From NCBI GenBank assembly GCA_011322005.1, contig DROE01000326.1, forward strand, positions 1 through 5,988: 5,988 nt of DNA, written 5' to 3'. How positions within the stretch are numbered: the stretch's first letter is position 1; each line of letters starts with the position of its first letter. Source of the DNA: Devosia sp. GTDB taxonomy: Bacteria > Pseudomonadota > Alphaproteobacteria > Rhizobiales > Devosiaceae. The position numbers and the translations under genes were made by a program. Below are positions 1 through 5,988 of the stretch, in pieces. Below the pieces are notes generated by a model. It had not been told where the DNA came from, ran no database searches, and saw only the letters and a program-made list of their open reading frames with translations.

Positions 1-366
1 GAACTGGGTTGTGCCCGCGGCAATGAAAGCGTCGCGCAACGCGGCGACACTGCCCAGATCGGCATTGATCTTTGCTTCAAGATTGCCCGGAATGGCGCCA
101 CCACCGTCGGGCTTCATCCAGTTCCAGAAGTGCAGATGGTTATAATGCTGGGCTGCATTGTTGAACAGACCGGCATTGGTACCAAACGAGCCTTTGACCA
201 CCTCTTCGAGGCTCTTGTCTTCAAGGCCCGACCCCTCAAGCAGCTTGTTGCCGTTGGTCACATAGGCCTGATGGTGCTTGTCGTGATGGTATTCAAAGGT
301 TTCCGCTGACATGAATGGGTCAAGCGCGTCATAGGCATAGGGCAGGTCGGGAAGTTCAAAAGCCAT
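1..366 (-). CDS. sodB: Superoxide dismutase, Fe-type (SodB), N-terminal 122 residues; cut by window edge
   Basis: Converts superoxide to hydrogen peroxide and oxygen, most likely in the cytoplasm (no signal peptide is visible). The translation starts MAFELPDLPYAYDALDP and closely follows E. coli SodB. The N-terminal helical hairpin carries EYHHDKHHQAYVTN, in which His27 is the first metal ligand, and NNAAQHYNH, in which His77 is the second. Gln73 in the AAQ motif sits where Fe-type enzymes place their outer-sphere glutamine, which favours iron over manganese; this is family knowledge, not proof. The other two ligands (Asp and His) lie in the C-terminal domain, beyond base 1. The ATG at 364-366 is preceded by a strong GAGGAGG ribosome binding site. 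The gene lies 86 bases downstream of opdB in the same direction, so it may be read from the msrB-opdB transcript, from its own promoter, or both. Truncation is only by the window edge; the visible frame is intact. Confidence 0.96.
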   Translation of the reverse strand, partial: MAFELPDLPYAYDALDPFMSAETFEYHHDKHHQAYVTNGNKLLEGSGLEDKSLEEVVKGSFGTNAGLFNNAAQHYNHLHFWNWMKPDGGGAIPGNLEAKINADLGSVAALRDAFIAAGTTQF

Positions 367-371
367 TTTGG

Positions 372-378
372 CCTCCTC
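372..378 (-). promoter_or_regulatory. Ribosome binding site of sodB
   Basis: On the minus strand this reads GAGGAGG, five bases before the ATG of sodB. It is a near-perfect Shine-Dalgarno sequence and fixes the start. It suggests strong translation, as expected for an abundant protective enzyme. Confidence 0.8.
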
Positions 379-452
379 AGATGTTGGAGCGGTAACGCAG
401 GGAGTTCGCGCTGGTCATTTCTGTCTTCAGGTTATTGTGTCAGGTGCGACAA

Positions 453-2549
453 TCAGTCAAGGCCTTCAAAATTTTTGTTATTGGCGGCCCACAGGGCAAA
501 TGCCTGGGTCAGGGCGGTTTCCTTTATTCTCTCAAAGCGACCGGTTGCCCCGCCATGTCCCGCCTCCATGTTGGTTTTCAGAAACAGGGGATTGTCGTCG
601 GTTTTGCTGGCACGCAGGCGCGCTACCCATTTTGCCGGTTCCCAATAGGTGACGCGGGGGTCGGTAAGCCCGGCCAGAACCAGCATGGGGGCATAGTATT
701 GAGCCTGAACATTGTCATAGGGCGAGTAGGAACGGATGCGATCAAAGTCTTCCTTTGAAGCGATGGGATTGCCCCACTCGGGCCATTCGGGCGGTGTCAG
801 TGGCAATGTATCGTCGAGCATGGTGGTGAGCACATCGACAAACGGCACCTGCGCGATGACCCCTGCAAACAGGTCGGCGCGCATATTGGCAACTGCACCC
901 ATGAGCATGCCCCCGGCAGAGCCCCCTTGCGCCACGATTTTGCCTTTGGAAGTAAAATCCTCCGCGATCAGATGCTCAGCGGATGAGATGAAATCGGAGA
1001 AGGTATTTGTTTTGTGCTCGCGTCGTCCTTGAGCGTACCAGTTATATCCCTTGTCCTTGCCGCCCCGTACATGGGCGATGGCATGGACAAATCCCCTGTC
1101 CACCAATGAAAGATTGGCAACGGAAAAATTTGCCGGCAGGGAAATGCCATAGGCTCCGTACCCATAGAGCAGGCAGGGGGCCGAGCCGTCCAGTCTGGTA
1201 TCCTTGTGATAGAGCAGGGTGAGGGGGATTTTCTCCCCGTCCGTCGCCTCGGCAAAAATGCGTCGGGTGATATAGTCTTTGGGGTTGTGGCCGGAAGGGA
1301 CTTCCTGTTCCTTGCGCAGGGTGCGCGCGCCGGTTTCAAGGTCATAGTCAAATACCCGCGAAGGCGTGGTGGGTGAAGAATAGGTAAAACGGATGTCGCT
1401 GGTATCAAATTCGTAACCTGCTGAAACGCCAAGACTGTAGGCTTCCTCCTCAAAGGCGATTTCGGATTCGCTGTCGTTTGAAAGATTGCGCACAATTATG
1501 CGCGGCAGCCCCTCTGCGCGTTCAAGCCGGACCAGATGGTTCCTGATCACAAAACTTGCAAGAATGAGAGTGCCGGGCCGGTGAGGTACGATATCCTGCC
1601 AGTTTTTCGCACCCGGAGAAGAAATGTCGGCGGTTACAATCTTGAAATCTTCGGCCCCGCTGTCGTTGGTCAGGATAAAAAGTGTTCCTTCACGCTCATC
1701 GACATCGTATTCGCGCCCGGTTTTTCGTTGCGCCACAAGGAACGGAGCACCGCCTTCCTGGCTATCGATCAACCGGATTTCCGAGGTCTGGTGATCGTGG
1801 GCATTTATGACAATGAATTTACCCGACAGGGTTTTGTCGACCCCGACGAAAAAACCGCTGTCCTTTTCTTCATAGATAATTTCATCCTCGGACTGGCCCG
1901 TGCCAATGGCATGCCGGCGCACCCGGAACGGGCGGTGGTTTTCATCCAGTTCAGTGTAATAAAGGCTCTTGCTGTCTGCCGACCAGACCGCGCCACCGGC
2001 TGATTTTTCGATGATGTCTTCAAGATCGCGGCCGCTCTTCAGGTCGCGCACTTTGATTGTATAATATTCCGAGCCGTTGCGATCAGCCGCCCAGGCCAGA
2101 TACTGATGGGCGGGGTCGTGTCTGGCACCGGCAAAGCCAAAATAGCCCTCGCCCGCCTCAACATTGCAGTCGAGCAGAACCTGCTCATCTCCCCCGTTTC
2201 GCAGCGTACGCACCAGGATGGGGTATTGTCCGCCGGTCTCCATGCGCGAGAAATAGGCAAAATCGCCGTCCGGGCTGGGAACTCCAGAATCATCTTCCTT
2301 GATGCGACCGCGAATTTCCCTGTAAATTTTCTCCTGTAAATCTTTGGTTTTTTCGTTAAACGCTTCCGAAAAATACTCGTTTTCCGCATCAAGGTATGCC
2401 CTGATATCCGGGTCAAGCACGTCCGGGTTTCGCATCACCTCCTGCCAGTTGGCGGCCCTGAGCCAATGATAGGGATCCTCACGGGAAAATCCGTGATTCG
2501 TGGATTTATGCGGCTTTTTCGCGGCGATTGGCGGGGTAGGTTCGGGCAT
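453..2549 (-). CDS. opdB: Oligopeptidase B (protease II), S9A serine peptidase
   Basis: A 698-residue serine peptidase of the prolyl oligopeptidase family that cuts short peptides after Arg or Lys; E. coli PtrB has 686 residues. It has no signal peptide, so it is probably cytosolic. The N-terminal part (DPYHWLR onward) and a beta-propeller of about residues 70-410 screen substrate size. The C-terminal alpha/beta-hydrolase domain contains LLYGYGAYG, HVRGG, the nucleophile in GGSAGGM (Ser544), Asp630 in GLTDPRVTYWEP and His665 in AGHGG; the spacing matches the E. coli triad to within one residue. Glu588 matches E. coli Glu576 (P1 pocket), but the positions of E. coli Asp460, Asp462 and Glu578 are Pro472, Asn474 and Pro590. 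I chose the ATG at 2547-2549; a TTG four codons upstream (2561) is possible, and the ribosome site is weak for both (GGA seven bases before the ATG). The gene begins 42 bases after msrB ends, which suggests co-transcription. Confidence 0.95.
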   Translation of the reverse strand: MPEPTPPIAAKKPHKSTNHGFSREDPYHWLRAANWQEVMRNPDVLDPDIRAYLDAENEYFSEAFNEKTKDLQEKIYREIRGRIKEDDSGVPSPDGDFAYFSRMETGGQYPILVRTLRNGGDEQVLLDCNVEAGEGYFGFAGARHDPAHQYLAWAADRNGSEYYTIKVRDLKSGRDLEDIIEKSAGGAVWSADSKSLYYTELDENHRPFRVRRHAIGTGQSEDEIIYEEKDSGFFVGVDKTLSGKFIVINAHDHQTSEIRLIDSQEGGAPFLVAQRKTGREYDVDEREGTLFILTNDSGAEDFKIVTADISSPGAKNWQDIVPHRPGTLILASFVIRNHLVRLERAEGLPRIIVRNLSNDSESEIAFEEEAYSLGVSAGYEFDTSDIRFTYSSPTTPSRVFDYDLETGARTLRKEQEVPSGHNPKDYITRRIFAEATDGEKIPLTLLYHKDTRLDGSAPCLLYGYGAYGISLPANFSVANLSLVDRGFVHAIAHVRGGKDKGYNWYAQGRREHKTNTFSDFISSAEHLIAEDFTSKGKIVAQGGSAGGMLMGAVANMRADLFAGVIAQVPFVDVLTTMLDDTLPLTPPEWPEWGNPIASKEDFDRIRSYSPYDNVQAQYYAPMLVLAGLTDPRVTYWEPAKWVARLRASKTDDNPLFLKTNMEAGHGGATGRFERIKETALTQAFALWAANNKNFEGLD

Positions 2550-2591
2550 AACATGATCCAATGTAGTTCTGTCGGAGATTGAGCTTTGATC

Positions 2592-2987
2592 CTATTCGTC
2601 AGGATCAAATGTAAGAGCCGTGCCATTCATGCAATAGCGCAGCCCGGTGGGCTGAGGTCCGTCATCGAACAAATGGCCCAGATGCGCCTCACATCTTGTG
2701 CAATGAATCTCGGTCCGGCGCATGAACAAGGAGCGGTCCGCGCGAGAACTGACCGCACTCTCCGTGGCGGGCTGGAAAAAACTGGGCCAGCCGGAACCCG
2801 AATCATATTTGGCCTCTGAAGAGAACAAGGCCGCCCCGCAGCAGACACAGGAATAGACGCCTGCTCGTTTCTCCTCGTTCAGAGGGTGCGACCATGCCGG
2901 CTCGGTGCCGTGCTTTCGGGTCACGCGATATTGCTCCCCGCTTAGCTTTGCCCGCCAATATTCGTCAGATTTTCCTGTCTTTGCCAT
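2592..2987 (-). CDS. msrB: Peptide-methionine (R)-S-oxide reductase MsrB
   Basis: Reduces methionine-R-sulfoxide in oxidised proteins back to methionine, using thioredoxin or another thiol donor. It is a 131-residue single-domain protein, the usual bacterial length (E. coli MsrB has 137), with no signal peptide and so probably cytosolic. It contains the SelR/MsrB core: YWRAKLSGEQYRVTRKHGTEPAWS near the start, the zinc-binding pairs Cys47/Cys50 (CVCC) and Cys96/Cys99 (CTRC), GSGWPSF, EAHLGHLFDDGPQPTG, and RYCMNG with catalytic Cys119. Position 65, within GSGWPSF, is Ser where many MsrB enzymes (GCGWPSF) carry the resolving cysteine; such variants are a known subgroup. The frame stays open upstream to 3194, but the GAGGAGG three bases before the ATG at 2985-2987 fixes the start, and the upstream extension resembles nothing I recognise. 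It is the first gene of the minus-strand cluster and is divergent from mrpA. Confidence 0.96.
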   Translation of the reverse strand: MAKTGKSDEYWRAKLSGEQYRVTRKHGTEPAWSHPLNEEKRAGVYSCVCCGAALFSSEAKYDSGSGWPSFFQPATESAVSSRADRSLFMRRTEIHCTRCEAHLGHLFDDGPQPTGLRYCMNGTALTFDPDE

Positions 2988-2990
2988 TTG

Positions 2991-2997
2991 CCTCCTC
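2991..2997 (-). promoter_or_regulatory. Ribosome binding site of msrB
   Basis: On the minus strand it reads GAGGAGG, continuing a purine-rich stretch (GGGGAGGAGG) that ends three bases before the ATG. It decides the msrB start against a longer open frame upstream. Confidence 0.8.
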
Positions 2998-3161
2998 CCC
3001 TCTTGCGAGCCTTGCTGACAACCATATAGACGCCACACTTGGCTGTTGCGATGATTAATCGGTCTTGTCGGCACAGTTTGCTGTGGTAACCGCCGCGAAA
3101 CCACGCCCCACCGGCTTGCTCTCCCCCGGTGAGACGCTAAATTGGGCATATGATTCGACGG

Positions 3162-3186
3162 GCGCCATTTTGCGCTCAAAATGCGC
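3162..3186 (+). promoter_or_regulatory. Inverted repeat (hairpin or operator) in front of mrpA
   Basis: The core CATTTTG (3166-3172) and CAAAATG (3177-3183) are perfect inverted repeats separated by CGCT. The stem can be extended by GCG (3162-3164) pairing with CGC (3184-3186) if C3165 bulges, giving ten base pairs around a four-base loop. The downstream edge lies eight bases before the AGAGG ribosome site and 19 bases before the mrpA TTG. It could be the operator of a dimeric regulator or an RNA hairpin in the mrpA leader. It is not followed by a U-run, so it does not look like an intrinsic terminator. The repeat is seen directly; its function is inferred. Confidence 0.5.
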
Positions 3187-3194
3187 AGAAACAA

Positions 3195-3199
3195 AGAGG
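3195..3199 (+). promoter_or_regulatory. Ribosome binding site of mrpA, deciding a TTG start
   Basis: AGAGG lies six bases before the TTG at 3206-3208, which is ideal spacing. A second TTG at 3200-3202 touches this site and is too close to be used. No in-frame ATG exists until codon 56 counted from 3206, by which point the first transmembrane helices would be lost. Confidence 0.6.
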
Positions 3200-3205
3200 T
3201 TGCTC

Positions 3206-5665
3206 TTGAGTTCCGATCTGGACGTAGGATTTAGCCTTGTTGCTCTCGCGCCCTTTTTTGCCGCTTTGTTGGCACCGCTGCTGTACAGGTTCACCAAGGA
3301 CTCTACGGGCTGGGTGTTGGCAATTGTTCCGGCCTCAATCTTTGTCTATTTGCTTTCCTTTGTTGAATCCATGGCCGACAAGCAGTTTATTTCTGCAGGA
3401 TTCGACTGGATTCCCGCCTACGGGTTGCGGTTTTCGTTTTTTGTCGACGGGCTGAGCCTGACCTTTGCACTGCTGATTTCGGGCATCGGTTTTTTCATCA
3501 TACTTTATTCGGGAGCCTACCTGAAGGGGCACGCGCACCAGGGGCGGTTCCTGTCTTTCATGCTGATGTTCATGGGGTCGATGCTCGGGCTGGTGCTGGC
3601 GGACGGTCTGATCACGCTGTTCGTATTCTGGGAGTTGACTGCCATTACATCGTTCCTGCTTATCGGGTTTGACCACGTGCGTCAGGCTTCCCGGCGCGCT
3701 GCAATACAGGCACTAGTGATAACGGGCGGGGGAGGGCTGTTTTTGCTGGCAGGATTGCTGCTGCTCAATCGCATGACGGACCTCTGGGAGCTTTCCTCAA
3801 TATTCCAATTTGGTCCTGCCATCAGGGAGCAGGCGGTCTATCCGGTTCTACTGGGCCTGGTACTGATTGGCGCATTCACAAAATCAGCCCAGTTTCCCTT
3901 CCATTTCTGGCTGCCAAACGCCATGGAGGCGCCAACTCCGGTTTCCGCCTACCTGCACTCAGCTACAATGGTGAAGGCCGGAATCTACCTGCTGGCGCGT
4001 TTTTCGCCTATTCTGGGTGGAACCGTGGAATGGGCTGTGGCTCTGACCCTGGTCGGCTCAGTCACCCTTTTGTGGGGTGCCGCAACAGCGCTCAGGCAAA
4101 CCGACCTCAAGCAGATGCTGGCGCAAACAACCGTCGCTTCGCTTGGCTTGCTGGTCATTCTCATTGGAATTGGCACCAAAGAGGCCATTCTTGCCGCGGT
4201 TCTCTATCTGATCGGGCATGCCTTCTACAAAGGCGCCTACTTTATGGTTGCCGGGGCTGTTGATCACGGTACCGGAACCCGAGATATCACTGCCCTTGGC
4301 GGCCTGTGGCGTACCATGCCCGTTACTTTTGTCGCAGCGGTGGCCGCCGCCGCCGGCATGGCGGGCCTTCCGTTGACAGTTGCTTTCTTTGCAAAGGAGG
4401 AGATGTATGCAGTCTTGTCCTTTACCGGCATCTGGGACAATCTGTTTTTGGTCAATCTCAGCCTGGTGATTGTTATGGTGCTGGGTAACGCGATGATGAT
4501 GGCGGTGGGCTTGGCTATCCTGCTCAAGGTTTTTTTTGGCGAGCCAAAGCCCACGCCTCTCAAGCCCCACGAAGGAAGCTTCTCCCTGTGGGCCGGTGCG
4601 CTGGTGCTGGGTGGGTTTTCCATTTGGGCGGGAACCCAACTTGGATACTTTTCTCACAACGTTCTGGAACCCACAGCCGCATCCATTTACAATTTCAAGG
4701 TCGAAAGCAATCTTTACTATTCTTTCGGGATGCTTACCTCCACGCCGTTTGTCATCTCAGCCCTGACTTGGGTTCTGGGTGTGGTTATCTATTTGAATAT
4801 CAGTGTCATTCGCACCCGGTTGCGGGAATTTGCCCGCGATCTGGGCTGGTCGTTCGACGCCGGATTTGATTGGTTGATGTTTGGGCTGATCAGGTTTTCA
4901 GACCGCCTGACACGGCTCTGGCACCACGGACGGCTTGAGCTCTATCTGGTGGTCGTATTTGTGGCCTTTGCTGCCGCTCTGCTCGTTCCCATGTGGGGGA
5001 CCTTCACTCTGCCTGGCGTGGGTGATGTCAGGACGATGACCTTTTATGAATGGGCGGTCTTTGTCATTGCAATAATCGGCCTTGCCGCCGTCGTGGTTGC
5101 AAGAACACGTCTGGTCGCCATCGTATCACTGGGCATACAGGGGTTTGCCGTTGCAATGTTCTTCATTCTGTTTGGTGCGCCCGACCTTGGTTTTACCCAG
5201 TTTATGGTTGAAACCCTGACGGTCGTCATTCTGGCCCTCGTCATGACCCGCCTGCATCTGGATCAGCGCGACAGCCGCGAGCCTCTGGATCTCTTGCGTG
5301 ACGGTGGTCTGGCTCTTCTCAGCGGAGCCGGGGTTACGATGCTCATGATCACCGTGTTGCAAACGCCCCTTGATATGCGCCTGTCCGAGTTTTTTGCTCA
5401 GACCAGCGTGCCGCTGGCGCACGGCAGCAATATCGTAAATGTTATTCTGGTCGACTATCGCGGCCTGGACACGCTTGGTGAAATCGCCGTGGTCATGACT
5501 ACCGGCGTTGCCATTCTGGCGCTGATCCGCATTCGTGGCGGGGGACCGCAAACCGGCGTGGGTGCAAAAAAACGGCCTCGCGGCGGGCCGGGCCGCAAAA
5601 GGAAAGCCGCCCCCAGACCCGCTAGGGTTTCCGGGCGCGCTTCAGCACGAAAGGCGTCCGCATGA
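3206..5665 (+). CDS. mrpA: Mrp-type Na+(K+)/H+ antiporter subunit A (MrpA/MnhA/PhaA)
   Basis: Large membrane subunit of the multisubunit Mrp antiporter, which exports Na+ or K+ in exchange for protons and supports pH and salt tolerance. It has 819 residues from the TTG at 3206, close to the family's usual 800, with roughly twenty hydrophobic segments. The N-terminal two thirds resemble complex I NuoL: FFVDGLSLTF (~78-87), FWELTAITSFLLIGFDH with Glu143, GAFTKSAQFPFHFWLPNAMEAPTPVSAYLHSATMVKAG with Lys226, His233 and Lys257, then DLKQMLAQTT (Lys302), GHAFYKGAYFM (His338, Lys342) and FFAKEE (Lys397); these are charged residues of the expected proton path. The C-terminal third holds the MbhD-like segment, with GAPDLGFTQFMVET (Pro659, Asp660, Glu669), and an MbhE-like segment (NIVNVILVDYRGLDTLGE). 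It ends in a basic tail of about 45 residues with no acidic residue. MrpB is not fused but follows with an ATGA overlap. Ion preference cannot be read from the sequence. Confidence 0.95.
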   Translation: MSSDLDVGFSLVALAPFFAALLAPLLYRFTKDSTGWVLAIVPASIFVYLLSFVESMADKQFISAGFDWIPAYGLRFSFFVDGLSLTFALLISGIGFFIILYSGAYLKGHAHQGRFLSFMLMFMGSMLGLVLADGLITLFVFWELTAITSFLLIGFDHVRQASRRAAIQALVITGGGGLFLLAGLLLLNRMTDLWELSSIFQFGPAIREQAVYPVLLGLVLIGAFTKSAQFPFHFWLPNAMEAPTPVSAYLHSATMVKAGIYLLARFSPILGGTVEWAVALTLVGSVTLLWGAATALRQTDLKQMLAQTTVASLGLLVILIGIGTKEAILAAVLYLIGHAFYKGAYFMVAGAVDHGTGTRDITALGGLWRTMPVTFVAAVAAAAGMAGLPLTVAFFAKEEMYAVLSFTGIWDNLFLVNLSLVIVMVLGNAMMMAVGLAILLKVFFGEPKPTPLKPHEGSFSLWAGALVLGGFSIWAGTQLGYFSHNVLEPTAASIYNFKVESNLYYSFGMLTSTPFVISALTWVLGVVIYLNISVIRTRLREFARDLGWSFDAGFDWLMFGLIRFSDRLTRLWHHGRLELYLVVVFVAFAAALLVPMWGTFTLPGVGDVRTMTFYEWAVFVIAIIGLAAVVVARTRLVAIVSLGIQGFAVAMFFILFGAPDLGFTQFMVETLTVVILALVMTRLHLDQRDSREPLDLLRDGGLALLSGAGVTMLMITVLQTPLDMRLSEFFAQTSVPLAHGSNIVNVILVDYRGLDTLGEIAVVMTTGVAILALIRIRGGGPQTGVGAKKRPRGGPGRKRKAAPRPARVSGRASARKASA
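5650..5656 (+). promoter_or_regulatory. Probable ribosome binding site of mrpB within the end of mrpA
   Basis: AAAGGCG lies five bases before the mrpB ATG, inside the last codons of mrpA. With the ATGA overlap it implies translational coupling of the two subunits. Confidence 0.45.
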
Positions 5666-5988
5666 GAACTGTAATCTTCAAGACGATTGCCCCGGCGCTG
5701 ACTGCCATCATGATTGTGTTCTCGGTTTTCGTGCTCCTGCGTGGGCACAACGAGCCGGGCGGAGGCTTTATCGGTGGTTTGATAGCAGCATCCGCGGTTG
5801 CGATTTACGGTATCGCCGTTGGTGTTGAGGAAGTGCGCCGGGCCATGCGGGTCGACCCGATTTCGGTTGCAGGGTTTGGTGTGTTTATTGCCGCGTTTGC
5901 CGGGCTGCTCTCGCTGGGACAGGCGGTTCCCTATCTCACCGGTTTGTGGGCCTATTTTGAAATTGGAGGGAGCAAGATCACTATCTCA
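5662..5988 (+). CDS. mrpB: Mrp-type antiporter subunit B (MrpB/MnhB), N-terminal 109 residues; cut by window edge
   Basis: Small membrane subunit of the same Mrp antiporter complex. The visible part begins MRTVIFKTIAPALTAIM and shows three hydrophobic segments at about residues 8-27, 34-55 and 66-84. The signature HNEPGGGFIGGL (29-40) is typical of the MnhB family. Family members run to about 140 residues with four membrane helices, so roughly the last quarter, including the final helix, lies beyond the window. The ATG at 5662 overlaps the mrpA stop (ATGA, 5662-5665), as expected when subunits are made together in fixed proportion. In many Proteobacteria this subunit is fused to subunit A; here the two are separate genes. 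The frame is open to the edge with no disruption. The mrpC, D, E, F and G genes are expected to follow. Confidence 0.94.
   Translation, partial: MRTVIFKTIAPALTAIMIVFSVFVLLRGHNEPGGGFIGGLIAASAVAIYGIAVGVEEVRRAMRVDPISVAGFGVFIAAFAGLLSLGQAVPYLTGLWAYFEIGGSKITIS

Larger units (their letters stand above)
2988..3205. promoter_or_regulatory. Divergent intergenic region between msrB and mrpA
   Basis: These 218 bases must hold the start signals of both divergent units. An AT-rich patch (CATATAGA, 3023-3030) is the best minus-10-like site. For the plus strand, TTGCGA (3003-3008) and TATAGA (3025-3030) are 16 bases apart, each matching four of six consensus bases, which is weak. On the minus strand the same patch reads TATATG and would give msrB a leader of about 30 bases, but its minus-35 is poor. 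Minor palindromes are GATTAATC (3053-3060), inside an imperfect 13-base dyad (3049-3061), and CACAG/CTGTG with a four-base gap (3072-3085). The much clearer dyad at 3162-3186 is listed separately. The frame of mrpA stays open upstream to a TTG at 3065, but the translation there lacks antiporter features. Confidence 0.45.

Noticed and set aside
367..452. Terminator or separate sodB promoter between opdB and sodB
   Set aside because: No stem followed by a T-run is visible. A CTGACA-like box with a poor AAATGA 17 bases later on the minus strand is too weak to call, although a separate promoter is not excluded.
968..1495. Minus-strand open frame of 175 codons in another frame of opdB
   Set aside because: Proline/arginine-rich low-complexity translation typical of an out-of-frame reading; opdB itself is intact across the same bases.
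1536..2003. Plus-strand open frame of 155 codons opposite opdB
   Set aside because: It lies wholly inside a well-supported catalytic gene, resembles no family I recognise and lacks a good ribosome site; it is a shadow frame.
3072..3085. CACAG-TTTG-CTGTG hairpin as a regulatory element
   Set aside because: A five-base stem is short enough to occur by chance, and nothing nearby supports a function.
3143..3160. TATGAT box at 3149-3154 as a minus-10 site for mrpA
   Set aside because: No minus-35-like hexamer lies 16-18 bases upstream and there is no extended TG motif.
4058..4657. Minus-strand open frame of 199 codons opposite mrpA
   Set aside because: The translation is rich in His/Gln/Gly/Lys, as expected of the antisense of a membrane-protein gene; no family resemblance and no sensible start signal.
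1..5988. Defence system, mobile element, CRISPR array or RNA gene
   Set aside because: The window is almost fully occupied by five housekeeping-type genes; no repeats, integrase/transposase frames or cloverleaf-like segments were seen.

Overview
The window reads as ordinary chromosomal DNA from an alphaproteobacterium, probably of the Hyphomicrobiales (rhizobia/Devosia-like) type. The reasons are the protein families and their wording (Fe-type SodB starting MAFELP, an alphaproteobacterial-looking oligopeptidase B, a proteobacterial Mrp/Pha antiporter), a moderate GC content that I estimate by eye at about 54%, and TTG start use. No tRNA, rRNA, CRISPR array, insertion sequence or phage signature is visible.

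Layout. The left half (1-2987) is a minus-strand cluster transcribed right to left: msrB (2592-2987), opdB (453-2549) and the 5' part of sodB (1-366, cut by the window edge). The gaps are short (42 and 86 bases) and all three genes point the same way, so they could form one operon. The theme is protection from and clean-up after oxidation: MsrB repairs methionine-R-sulfoxide, SodB removes superoxide, and OpdB degrades peptides cut after basic residues. The shared theme is inference; the identities are clear from sequence.

The right half (3206-5988) is a plus-strand operon start for a multisubunit Mrp-type cation/proton antiporter: mrpA (3206-5665), then mrpB (from 5662, cut by the right edge), joined by a 4-base ATGA overlap. 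The remaining subunits (C to G) would be expected just beyond the window.

Between the two divergent units lies a 218-base region (2988-3205). It holds the strong msrB ribosome binding site, a conspicuous dyad/hairpin at 3162-3186 just ahead of mrpA, and several minor palindromes. No convincing promoter could be fixed by eye.

I do not see an undescribed system here. The points worth a second look are modest: substitutions in the substrate-binding acids of OpdB, an MsrB lacking the usual resolving cysteine, the dyad and TTG start ahead of mrpA, and a strongly basic C-terminal tail on MrpA.
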